Shown here: positions 17,472 to 25,381 of the stretch, one piece after another | Position numbering within the stretch: position 1 is the first letter of the stretch | How the letters are laid out: each line of letters begins with the position of its first letter | Assembly (NCBI RefSeq): GCF_947498635.1 | Contig: NZ_CANMKV010000031.1 | Span: 1 to 52,239 of the forward strand | Length of the DNA stretch: 52,239 nucleotides | Origin: an uncultured Microbulbifer sp. | GTDB lineage: Bacteria; Pseudomonadota; Gammaproteobacteria; Pseudomonadales; Cellvibrionaceae | Direction of reading: 5' to 3' | Translations under genes and position numbers: made by a program | Notes under the pieces: generated by a model | The model's input: the letters and a program-made list of their open reading frames with translations, nothing else | What the model was told of the DNA's origin: nothing | The model's database searches: none

Positions 17472-18485
17472 TCACGCCCCAGTTGGCAGAGGAGCGGAGT
17501 CATCGACAAGGTGCGCTTGGCGCAGCTCTTGCCATACAGCCTCTGGAATAATGGTTTCCAGTGCCTCAACATCTTCTTTTATCCTACTGGGTTTGCTCGC
17601 GCCTGGTATGACTGCGGCGACTGCTGGATTGGCCAGTACAAATTGCAGCCCAATAGCCTTATTGCTAATCCCATATTTATCGCTAATCGCCTTAATCTTT
17701 GAAACTTTCTGCAATATAGACTCTGATGCTGGCGCGTACTCAAAATTTGGGCCTCCTACCAAAGCCCCTGAACTATAGGGTCCTCCAGCCACGATACCTA
17801 AGCCGCGCTTCACAACCTGGGGTATCACTCTTTGCAGGGCTCTAGAATGATCCAGCAAACTGTAGCGGCCAGCAAGCAAGAAACCATCGGGGCGAGGTCC
17901 CTCAAGGTCGAGAAGTATTTCAATGGGCTCCACTCGGTTCACCCCAAGCCCCCAGGCTTGAAGCACACCTTCATCACGCAATTTATCAAGAGCAACAAAA
18001 GCTCCTTTTCTTGCACTTTCAAATATACGAATCCATTCATCACCAAAAAAATCCTGGGCAACATCGTGAACCCATGCAATTTCTATACGGTCAGTCTTCA
18101 GCCGCTTGAGGCTGTCTTCAATTGAGCGCATCGTCGCATCGTAGGAGTAGTCATGAACTACCTTGTTGGGGCGGCCGTATTTGAAAATGTCACGTGTATC
18201 TTCAATGTTCCGGGTACTCCTATCCTCCGCTTCATCCAGGATCAAGCGACCGACTTTTGTACTGATTACGTAGTCTTCACGAGGGAACTTGGAAAGTGCT
18301 TCTCCCATACGAATCTCCGCAAGGCCGGCTCCATAAAACGGCGCAGTGTCAAAGTATCGGATGCCGTTTTCCCAGGCCGCCTCTACTGTTTCTAGGGCTT
18401 CTGCATCCGGAATCTGGCGAAACATGTTGCCAAGGGGTGCAGTACCAAAGCCGAGTTTACTGGGCAAGAGGTTTTTTAATTTCAC
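17472..18485 (-). CDS. Aldo/keto reductase (aldose 1-dehydrogenase-like)
   Basis: 337 aa. The AKR fold signatures are visible: KLGFGTAPLGNMF at strand 1, GIRYFDTAPFYGAGLAEIRMGEAL containing the catalytic Asp and Tyr, STKVGRL with the Lys, and WVHD in place of the usual VHRxD histidine motif. The C-terminal VIPGASKPSRIKEDVEAL is the NADP-binding loop. The sequence fits the D-threo-aldose/L-fucose dehydrogenase branch of AKRs. It is divergent from a LysR regulator (18741-19646), a frequent arrangement in which the regulator controls the reductase. Substrate is unproven. Confidence 0.88.
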   Translation of the reverse strand: MKLKNLLPSKLGFGTAPLGNMFRQIPDAEALETVEAAWENGIRYFDTAPFYGAGLAEIRMGEALSKFPREDYVISTKVGRLILDEAEDRSTRNIEDTRDIFKYGRPNKVVHDYSYDATMRSIEDSLKRLKTDRIEIAWVHDVAQDFFGDEWIRIFESARKGAFVALDKLRDEGVLQAWGLGVNRVEPIEILLDLEGPRPDGFLLAGRYSLLDHSRALQRVIPQVVKRGLGIVAGGPYSSGALVGGPNFEYAPASESILQKVSKIKAISDKYGISNKAIGLQFVLANPAVAAVIPGASKPSRIKEDVEALETIIPEAVWQELRQAHLVDDSAPLPTGA

Positions 18486-18740
18486 GTAGAACTCCCATTC
18501 AATAGAGTTTATAAATCAAAATTTTTGACTGCCTGGCCTGAAATTTAGTGCTGTCACAGGCTAGCCTGCCATTACCCATCTACCGATGAACCCCGCTTGA
18601 GTGCAGCGAACTACAGAAGCTTTGTAGAGTTCTTGATGTAACTTTAATCAAAGGTAGTCGGTTGAGGCAGATAGTCTGCTGTAGTTGCTTTTGAAGAAAA
18701 AGCCGCCTATAAGCATATGACTATTGACTTGGAGTCAACA
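18486..18740. promoter_or_regulatory. Divergent AKR/LysR regulatory region
   Basis: This segment separates the aldo/keto reductase from its divergent LysR gene. It holds the imperfect dyads CTACA-N7-TGTAG (18611-18627) and TTGAT-N9-ATCAA (18633-18651), either of which could be part of the LysR site. GGAG lies 8 nt before the ATG at 18741. Confidence 0.45.
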
Positions 18741-19646
18741 ATGCAAATTACCCTTCAAGAGTTGCAGGTGTTTACTGCTGTAGTGGATACCGCTTCGATC
18801 ACTTCGGCAGCCGAACGGCTAAACCAGACAGTCTCCGGGGTTAGCCGTGCTCTTGGCCGCTTGGAGCATAAACTTCAAACCACATTGTTACGACGGACTA
18901 CCAGACGGCTGGAGCTTACCGAAGAAGGGCAGGCTTTTTTGAAGCATGCGCGAGATATCCTTACTTCCGTAGAGGAGGCGGAGGAGCAAATGGCGTCTCG
19001 CCTAAAGTGCCCCTCGGGTCTGTTGCGTATAGACGCTGCAACACCATTTATATTGCATGTAATCACCCCTTTGATAGAGAGTTTCCGTACCCAATACCCC
19101 CAGGTAGAGCTTGAACTCAATAGTAATGAGGGGATTACCGATCTGATCGAAAAGCGCACTGATGTGGCATTCCGAGTCGGCTCACTTCGGGACTCAACAT
19201 TACATGCACGATTAATCGGCACTAGCAGAATACGAATACTGGCCAGTCCCGAATACTTAGAGCAACATGGTACTCCAGTGAATATGGAGCAACTTGCCCA
19301 ACATACACTCCTTGGTTTCACAAAGCCCGAACTCCTCAATCAATGGCCCCTGCACGAGCGTAGCGGGGATATGTTGCAAATTAAGCCTGTGATTTCTTCA
19401 TCCAGCGGCGAGACTTTACGGCACTTAGCGCTCTCAGGTGCTGGGATCGTATGCTTGTCAGACTTTATGACCCAAAGGGATCGTCAAGCTGGACGACTAG
19501 TGCAGTTATTTCCAGAGCAAACTTTAGAAGTTAAACAATCTATTAATGCGGTTTATTATCGTAATACCGCGCTTTCTTCACGTATCACCAGTTTTATCAA
19601 TCACATTATAGAAGAACTTGGTGAGAGACCATTTGATGAACTTTAG
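18741..19646 (+). CDS. LysR-family transcriptional regulator
   Basis: 301 aa from ATG 18741, with GGAG 8 nt upstream; an ATG at 18717 would add eight residues without homology. The N-terminal helix-turn-helix (LQVFTAVVDTASITSAAERLNQTVSGVSRALGRLEHKLQTTLLRRTTRRLELTEEG region) is classical LysR. The C-terminal ligand domain begins near GLLRIDAATPF. It probably controls the divergent aldo/keto reductase, possibly in response to a carbonyl or sugar ligand. It belongs to the DsdC/CrgA-like group of single-domain LTTRs. Confidence 0.9.
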   Translation: MQITLQELQVFTAVVDTASITSAAERLNQTVSGVSRALGRLEHKLQTTLLRRTTRRLELTEEGQAFLKHARDILTSVEEAEEQMASRLKCPSGLLRIDAATPFILHVITPLIESFRTQYPQVELELNSNEGITDLIEKRTDVAFRVGSLRDSTLHARLIGTSRIRILASPEYLEQHGTPVNMEQLAQHTLLGFTKPELLNQWPLHERSGDMLQIKPVISSSSGETLRHLALSGAGIVCLSDFMTQRDRQAGRLVQLFPEQTLEVKQSINAVYYRNTALSSRITSFINHIIEELGERPFDEL

Positions 19647-19693
19647 CCACAGTTTTACAAGATTAAATAACCTAGGAAAGGCTTAAGTTGAAG

Positions 19694-20467
19694 CTATTGG
19701 TGGTTATTCTTCAGAATCCAATCGCTACAAAACGCTGCGATCCGATCCCACCCGGGTTCAAGCATTAAATAATGGCCGTAACCTACAGCATTATAAAAAG
19801 TGGTTGGCGCGCTCTGACGTTTGGCGATTTGGAGTGCCGTAGAGGGCGGTATTGCCAGATCATCGCTGCCAGAGACTATCAAGATGGGACAGCGGATCTT
19901 ATCGTAATCAATCCTAGTGGTCTTGTTGTTATCGAATAGCCAGAAAAAAAGCTCAAAAAGCACTCGCCCAGACTCCGGCCCCAATCGGCTGAAGACCCGT
20001 TGTTGGTCTTCAATATCAAGTTTGTTGAGTCCAAATTTTGCCATTGTTTCAAAATCGGGTAATAGTACTTCCTCCCAAAAGCGGCCGGCAGACATAAACA
20101 TCTTACCCAGAGCCCGCTCCTGCTTTGTGGTGGGGAGTATCCCCCAATTAACACTTCCGTTAAGCAGTACTATTGCTTCGGTTAGGCCCATGGCGGCCAC
20201 TTTTTGTGCAATAACACCTCCCAGTGAATGGCCGACCACGATAGGTTTACGGCTTAAAGATTGTACGAATGATACGATGTCAGCGACGTAGTCGGCGATG
20301 CTTACTCCCTTAAGAAGTGTTTGCGATTCTTGCGATTTAAGGTTTTCATGATAACGATAGCTAGGGCTATGGCAGTGGAAGCCTTTCTGATTAAAGTACC
20401 GATGGAAGTTCTCCATAGTCCAGGGGCCGGCGTTGGTGCCATGGATAAGGACGATGGGCGTATCCAT
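19694..20467 (-). CDS. Alpha/beta hydrolase
   Basis: 257 aa from ATG at 20467, preceded by GGGAG; a start at 20503 is possible. The oxyanion motif is VLIHGTNAGPW, the nucleophile elbow GHSLGG holds the catalytic Ser, the acid Asp lies in SGSDDLAIP, and the His is in GYGHYLML. This is a complete soluble hydrolase resembling the MenH/RutD/esterase branch. No signal peptide is visible. It converges with the LysR gene at 18741-19646 and lies downstream of the inverted-repeat element at 20571-20634. The substrate is unknown. Confidence 0.85.
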   Translation of the reverse strand: MDTPIVLIHGTNAGPWTMENFHRYFNQKGFHCHSPSYRYHENLKSQESQTLLKGVSIADYVADIVSFVQSLSRKPIVVGHSLGGVIAQKVAAMGLTEAIVLLNGSVNWGILPTTKQERALGKMFMSAGRFWEEVLLPDFETMAKFGLNKLDIEDQQRVFSRLGPESGRVLFELFFWLFDNNKTTRIDYDKIRCPILIVSGSDDLAIPPSTALQIAKRQSAPTTFYNAVGYGHYLMLEPGWDRIAAFCSDWILKNNHQ

Positions 20468-20570
20468 AATAATCTCCCGGTTAATCAACGACTTCTTACA
20501 CATTGGGTGCGAGTAGAATGCCTATGCGGTCTCCAGGTAATACGCTGTAATCGTACCGTTTAGCTATAGT

Positions 20571-20634
20571 AGTTCAGACTTGACCTGATAGAGTATCTTC
20601 TGAAAAACCGGTAACCGTTAGATCAAGTCTGAAC
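20571..20634. repeat. Short inverted-repeat element
   Basis: AGTTCAGACTTGA (20571-20583) and TCAAGTCTGAAC (20623-20634) are near-perfect inverted ends around 39 bases, with the flanking TAG/CTA also matching. The whole unit is about 70 bp and sits between the hydrolase and LysR genes. It could be a MITE, a solo pair of insertion-sequence ends, or the terminator of the LysR gene, whose stop is at 20644. Confidence 0.55.
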
Positions 20635-20643
20635 GACTAAATC

Positions 20644-21567
20644 TTATAGGTTCGCCCTGTGCTGAAATTGCAAATGAATAAAATCAACAAATTTTCTAAT
20701 TTGAATGGGCATAAAATTCGATTGAGCATATTGCATAATAACTTTTCCCTGGTAGTTTCCTGAAACGTGCCAGTCTGGCAGTATCTCAATAAGTTCACCG
20801 GATTCAATTTCTGACTGAACGGTGAAATCCGGAAACGTACTTATGCCCATATGTTGTAAAACAGCCGCTTTTCGAATTTCTGTATGATTTACTGCAAATC
20901 GGCTTTGCGTTTTTACAGTGATTTTCTGGTGGGCGTTAGTGAATCGCCATTCATCATCGCCGATTTGTTCGCCTAATGAAATACATTGATGGAGAGCCAG
21001 TTCTTCAGGGTGCGCTGGATTTCCATGAATCTCCAAGTATTCCCGACTTGCACACATGACCAAATCGGCATTTGTTAAAGTTTTTGAAATCAAACCTTCC
21101 AGTGGTTGATTTGTCAGCCTAAATATCACATCCACTTCTTCTCCCACAGGATCTATAAAATGATCTGCGACCCGAAATTTAACGGATATCCCTGGGTAGC
21201 TATCTAAAAATGCCAAGACTATTGGCGAGAGCACATGTTTCGAAAAGGCTTTAGGCGCGGCAATACGAATCACCCCCGCGGCAGCGTCCAACATGCTGTG
21301 AGCCGCTTGAACGGCTGATCGTGCCGAATCAAGCATTTGCTTGCACTGCAAGTACACATCCGCCCCAGCAGTACTCAGTTTAACTTGGCGAGTGGTTCGC
21401 TCAAGTAGCTTTGTTTGCAGGCTCTTTTCCAGTCGATTTATAGAGCGACTAACGGATGAAGCAGCCATTCCAAGCTTTCTTCCTGCTTGTGAAAAGCTTT
21501 CTTCGTCCGCCACTGTGACGAAGACGGTCATCTCCGACAGTAGTGGCATGAGATCAGTATTGTTCAT
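20644..21567 (-). CDS. LysR-family regulator of the ligase/dioxygenase/exporter operon
   Basis: 307 aa. The N-terminal winged HTH (FVTVADEESFSQAGRKLGMAASSVSRSINRLEKSLQTKLLERTTR region) is followed by a periplasmic-binding-like effector domain starting near GVIRIAAPKAF. It is divergent from the three-gene operon at 21678-24567 with a 110-bp intergenic region holding a perfect T-N11-A palindrome, so it very probably controls that operon. The effector is probably an amino acid or the operon product; this is inference. Confidence 0.9.
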   Translation of the reverse strand: MNNTDLMPLLSEMTVFVTVADEESFSQAGRKLGMAASSVSRSINRLEKSLQTKLLERTTRQVKLSTAGADVYLQCKQMLDSARSAVQAAHSMLDAAAGVIRIAAPKAFSKHVLSPIVLAFLDSYPGISVKFRVADHFIDPVGEEVDVIFRLTNQPLEGLISKTLTNADLVMCASREYLEIHGNPAHPEELALHQCISLGEQIGDDEWRFTNAHQKITVKTQSRFAVNHTEIRKAAVLQHMGISTFPDFTVQSEIESGELIEILPDWHVSGNYQGKVIMQYAQSNFMPIQIRKFVDFIHLQFQHRANL

Positions 21568-21621
21568 AGCGCAACAATCCTTTGCTTCGGGGGCGCATTG
21601 TGCCGATAAAATTACAAGTTA

Positions 21622-21647
21622 TGATGTCCCATGTCAATTTGACATCA
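21622..21647. promoter_or_regulatory. LysR operator, perfect T-N11-A palindrome
   Basis: ATGTCAA-T-TTGACAT (21631-21645) is a perfect 7-1-7 inverted repeat whose core TGTCAATTTGACA is exactly T-N11-A. TGATGTC (21622-21628) and GACATCA (21641-21647) form a second overlapping dyad. It lies between the divergent LysR and ligase genes, where LTTR activation sites are expected. Confidence 0.75.
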
Positions 21648-21677
21648 GTAATTATCTGTGGTGAAAGGAATTAGCAC

Positions 21678-22898
21678 GTGAAAAAAATTAGAAGTATTGA
21701 GGATATCAAGACAGTATCAGGGAGAGTCGATCATATCTTAACGCTATTCAGCGGTGGCCTAGACAGCACATACCTATTAGAAATTCTTAAAGATATGGAC
21801 GTTAAGGTCACTGCCTTAGCTATTGATCTGGGGGATGGGATTGATACCACACTTCTAAATCATATTGCGGATCACTATGGTATTGATCTGATCATTGAAG
21901 ATGGTCGCCAGACATTTATTGAGCACTCTATCGTCTCTGCCGTGCAAGCCCAAGCGTTGTATTTGGGTGATTACCCTGTCAGCTCTTCTCTTTCACGCCC
22001 GGTTATCGTAAAGCATGCTGTTGCCGTGGCAGAGCAGCTTCAATGCGATGCCATTGTGCACACGGCAAATCAATCGCAAAACAGTTTACGTAGACTAAAT
22101 GGGGCAATTGAGCGAAGTGAATTTAATGGTTACTACGGTTCTCCATATGAATACTCAGCTATATCACGCGATGACAAAATTTCCGGACTGTCTCTATCTG
22201 GACTATTTGAATTTAATAGCAGAAATGTAAGTGGCGATTCGAATTTGTGGTGCCGTGAATTTGAATCAGGCGTTTTAGATAATCCTGAAAAATTTCAGTT
22301 GTGCGAATCTCTATTTGATTGGTCGGTTTGGGACCCCAAAAAGCAATTGTCTAAACAAAACCATCAATTGGCCATAACTTTTCATAGGGGGATGCCAATA
22401 AAAATAAATAACCAAACCATGAGTCTACTGGACATGGTGATGTTTTTAAATCGACATATTGGAAGTTATCAAATAGGTCGGTATATCGGCTTTGATCATC
22501 TTGATTTTGGTGAGAAAGTGTTAGAAATCCGAGAGGCTCCGGCTGCTCACGCGTTAATGGCAGCTTATCATTACCTTGAAACGGCTATTTTAGAAACCGA
22601 AGTGTTAAGGATGAAGGCCCAGCAGAGTTTTGCTTGGACCAATGAAGCAGTTGAAGGTCGATGGGGTAGCATGCTGCAAAAGGCCACTCAGGCATTCATT
22701 AGCCATACCGCAGAAACGATTACCGGGACAGTGGCCTTCTCTTTATCACGAGGTCAAATGCTAATGAGCGGTATATATGCAGACCAACCCCGGTACCTTA
22801 AGGACCGAGATGCATGGGAAATCCAGGTGGCGTATGAGCGTAGCCAGCGTTCTTTAGTACTTAATGAGCCAAGTATGCAAATCGCCGTTAGCGCGTAA
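21678..22898 (+). CDS. Argininosuccinate-synthase-like ATP-dependent ligase
   Basis: 406 aa, close to ArgG length. The N-type PP-loop SGGLDS (25-30) binds ATP; SSLSRPVIVKHA (102-114) matches the ArgG TSLARPLIA block; SNLWCREFESGVLDNP (188-203) matches the ArgG NLWGRSxExGxLEDP block; and RHIGSYQIGRYIG with VLEIREAPAAHAL corresponds to the GRIDIVENRxxGxKSRGIYETP region. The aspartate-binding GNDQVRFE motif is replaced by NQSQNSLRRL and the KSRGIYETP motif is degraded, so citrulline/aspartate specificity is probably changed. It should adenylate a carboxamide/ureido-like or other acceptor and form a C-N bond. It is first of a three-gene operon with a dioxygenase and an exporter; no ArgH-like lyase is present. 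Confidence 0.82.
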   Translation: MKKIRSIEDIKTVSGRVDHILTLFSGGLDSTYLLEILKDMDVKVTALAIDLGDGIDTTLLNHIADHYGIDLIIEDGRQTFIEHSIVSAVQAQALYLGDYPVSSSLSRPVIVKHAVAVAEQLQCDAIVHTANQSQNSLRRLNGAIERSEFNGYYGSPYEYSAISRDDKISGLSLSGLFEFNSRNVSGDSNLWCREFESGVLDNPEKFQLCESLFDWSVWDPKKQLSKQNHQLAITFHRGMPIKINNQTMSLLDMVMFLNRHIGSYQIGRYIGFDHLDFGEKVLEIREAPAAHALMAAYHYLETAILETEVLRMKAQQSFAWTNEAVEGRWGSMLQKATQAFISHTAETITGTVAFSLSRGQMLMSGIYADQPRYLKDRDAWEIQVAYERSQRSLVLNEPSMQIAVSA

Positions 22899-22909
22899 GG
22901 AGAAAAGCC

Positions 22910-23662
22910 GTGAATGTATCAGGAAAAATGAAGCCGGATTTTGGCATTGAGGAAAATGTTATTGCTCTAAAATCCAACCATTTCACAATGATTGAAGGGC
23001 CCCACATGCAGTCATTGTTAGGTTGCTCTATTGCAGAAGAAAATGAATTTTCCGCGCAATGGAACGAGCTCACTCTCGATCAATATATGGGGGATGGCGG
23101 TACATATCGCTTTCGTCGCTATGGACAATTTCAAAAATTTTCTGAGTCAAATAGTCTACAGCTGTTACCTCACGAGCCATATGTGCAAAGCAGTGAAGTC
23201 AATTATTTAAATGGCGATGTTAAGCGGATCTTCGATCCTCTTACAGATACTTTTGTACAATCACCGGTTTTGGAGCGAACGTTAATGCTGTTAGCGGATC
23301 TTTATGATCAAACATTAGGGCAGAAGTGTGACTGGAACATTCGTTTACACCCTTACCGTATTCAAACCACCTCTGATCAAATTGGGCAGCCTGCTCCTGA
23401 AGGGTTACATAGGGATGGGGTAACTTTCATAGCGTCGATGATGCTGCAACGTAGAGACGCGACTGGGGGGGTAACCCGATTAACCGACGATAAACGTCAG
23501 CCATTGGCAACAATTGAACTTAAGAATCGATTCGATATTGTTCTATCAGATGATGCAAAGACCTTGCATGATGTCAGCTCGGTGACACCTCTCAATGCAG
23601 CTGATATAGGCTACCGAGATGTATTGGTCATCGCATTTACTCTATTGGGGAACGCACCATGA
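22910..23662 (+). CDS. 2-oxoglutarate/Fe(II) dioxygenase (PF10014 type, amino-acid hydroxylase-like)
   Basis: 250 aa from GTG at 22910 with AAGGAGA 7 nt upstream. The Fe ligands are HRD (His167, Asp169 in GLHRDGVTF) and distal His220 (TLHDVSSVTP), and GYRDVLV supplies the 2-oxoglutarate-binding Arg236. This pattern is the PF10014 family, which includes free L-isoleucine and L-leucine hydroxylases. In Bacillus thuringiensis such an enzyme sits in an operon with an RhtA-type exporter; here the next gene is likewise a DMT exporter, overlapping by 4 nt. Probable role: hydroxylating a free amino acid or the ligase product. Substrate unknown. Confidence 0.85.
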   Translation: MNVSGKMKPDFGIEENVIALKSNHFTMIEGPHMQSLLGCSIAEENEFSAQWNELTLDQYMGDGGTYRFRRYGQFQKFSESNSLQLLPHEPYVQSSEVNYLNGDVKRIFDPLTDTFVQSPVLERTLMLLADLYDQTLGQKCDWNIRLHPYRIQTTSDQIGQPAPEGLHRDGVTFIASMMLQRRDATGGVTRLTDDKRQPLATIELKNRFDIVLSDDAKTLHDVSSVTPLNAADIGYRDVLVIAFTLLGNAP

Positions 23663-24567
23663 ATGCGACGGGTTTCGCCTGGCCTACTCGCGCGGGTATC
23701 CCCTGGATAGAGTTACTATTATTGCTGGTAGCCGTATTTTGGGGAACAAGTTACGGTATGACCAAAAGTGCGCTCGTTTATACCAGCGTCTTTATGTTTC
23801 TGGCAGTTCGCTTCTTGCTGACCTTTTTGGTTCTATTAATACCTACCTTACGAGACTTTAAGCAAGGGCGAAATAGTGATTGGAGAGCCGCGCTGCCAAC
23901 AGGGGCGATACTGCTTTTGATTTTTTGTTGTGAGGTATTTGGTGTTTCACAAACAACCGCAACCAATGCAGCCATTCTTATCAGTTTGTCTGCTATCTTC
24001 ACAGTTTTTGTAGAGATGTGGGTTAATAACAAGAGAATGAATCTTGGTTATTTGGGGTTTGCCTTCGCAAGTATTGTAGGGGTGGCACTGTTAACATTTG
24101 ATGGGTCTTTCTCTGAATCGTTAAATACCGGTGACCTACTTATTCTAACAGCCGCTTTATTGCGCGCTTTTATGGTAACAACCACAAAACGCTTTACAGA
24201 AGGTAAGCAAATAACAACGCTTAGCTTAACTGCCTTGCAATCGCTAGTCGTTGGACTAGGTGCATTGTTTGTTGTGCTGGCCAAACCTGAAATACACTCA
24301 ACCGGTTTACTTCCAGATGCAACTGAATTTTGGTTTATTACTGGTTACTTGGTGCTTTTTTGTACTTTGTTTGCATTTTTTGTTCAGAACTATGCAGTTA
24401 GAAAGCTGTCTCCAACCAAGGTTTCACTGCTAATGGGAAGTGAGCCTTTATTCGGTGCTTTGTTTGCGGTCGTCTGGTTAGGTGAGGCGTTAACATTAAT
24501 ACAGATCGGTGGGGCTATCACAATTTTCGTAAGTGTAATGCTGGTGACTATAAAGAAGGTGGAGTAA
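23659..24567 (+). CDS. DMT-superfamily (EamA/RhtA-like) exporter
   Basis: 302 aa with about ten hydrophobic helices arranged as two EamA repeats; residues 15-36, the ILLLIFCCEVFGVSQTTATNAAI region and the SLLMGSEPLFGALFAVVWLGE region near the C-terminus are diagnostic. The start ATG overlaps the dioxygenase stop (ATGA), implying coupling. RhtA-type members export amino acids and related metabolites, so this is probably the efflux step for the modified product of the operon, or self-protection. A hairpin terminator follows at 24589. Confidence 0.88.
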   Translation: MNATGFAWPTRAGIPWIELLLLLVAVFWGTSYGMTKSALVYTSVFMFLAVRFLLTFLVLLIPTLRDFKQGRNSDWRAALPTGAILLLIFCCEVFGVSQTTATNAAILISLSAIFTVFVEMWVNNKRMNLGYLGFAFASIVGVALLTFDGSFSESLNTGDLLILTAALLRAFMVTTTKRFTEGKQITTLSLTALQSLVVGLGALFVVLAKPEIHSTGLLPDATEFWFITGYLVLFCTLFAFFVQNYAVRKLSPTKVSLLMGSEPLFGALFAVVWLGEALTLIQIGGAITIFVSVMLVTIKKVE

Positions 24568-24588
24568 TAACGTAAATAAGGATTGTTG

Positions 24589-24614
24589 GCGCCCATGAAT
24601 TACTTTCTGGGCGC
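24589..24614 (+). terminator. Probable terminator of the ligase/dioxygenase/exporter operon
   Basis: GCGCCCA (24589-24595) pairs with TGGGCGC (24608-24614) around a 12-nt loop, followed by TGCTTGATTTC. It lies 22 bp past the exporter stop. Confidence 0.65.
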
Positions 24615-25381
24615 TGCTTGATTTCTGAAGGAGATTTCATCATTAGTGTATTAACTAATACCCTGAACAAATAGGGATTGTATTGTATGCTCTCAATTGT
24701 ATTTTTTGTGCAGAGAAACACAACAGTTCTGATGGTTTTATAGAATCTTTATACCCGGTCCTGACTATTCCGCTAGTAGTTTTCTAACATTGTTTGAATC
24801 AAGAGGTTCAAGTGGTTAGGGCGCTATATAAGAGCCAAGCGTAAGAATCTCAAGAAGATAAATGTATATTTGAGTTTTTTTAGAAGCGTTTACAGGAATC
24901 GGACTTTACAGTGTAAGTTTTAGTGGGGCTCGCCAAATATCAAATTCCACTGCGTAATTTAATAAGTTTAAGTGTGGTTTAGCACATTGGAAATGATATT
25001 TTACTGGATGGTTATTTTTTATAATGTAGGTTATACATTACTTTACGACAAGGTCGTTCAATTGCGTAAAATAAAGATTAAGTCACTAAGCCTCGGATAC
25101 GGCGAACGCAGAATTTGCGGCCTTTCCGTTTTCCGCTCTCAATCTTTTAAGTGCTTACGCTGCTATGTTTCGTCTCATCGCAACATAAGCCGTCAGGTCC
25201 ACGGCGTTGAGCTTGCCAACATACGGTAAATCCTGAAAGAGAAGCCCATGTAACGGTCTTTGGGGTCTCCTCCAGTTAAGGCGCGGTTGATCTGGAGCTT
25301 AAGGAGGGAATCGAGGGTTTTGTAAAGAAGATTGATAGGGCACCGGATAAAACACACCCAGTGCCCCCGCTTTTCTGTGTC
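24615..25381. other. Long AT-rich intergenic region with possible gene remnant
   Basis: About 770 bases without a convincing gene. On the minus strand from about 25277 to 25155 one frame reads ...PYVGKLNAVDLTAYVA... to a stop, which looks like a decayed C-terminal fragment; I cannot name the parent. GGGCACC (25338-25344) with GTGCCC (25361-25366) forms a weak hairpin just past the CusA stop and may terminate that operon. Confidence 0.4.

Noticed and set aside
24972..25229. 85-codon plus-strand ORF in the region after the exporter
   Set aside because: No ribosome-binding site, odd composition and a better but also fragmentary reading on the other strand.
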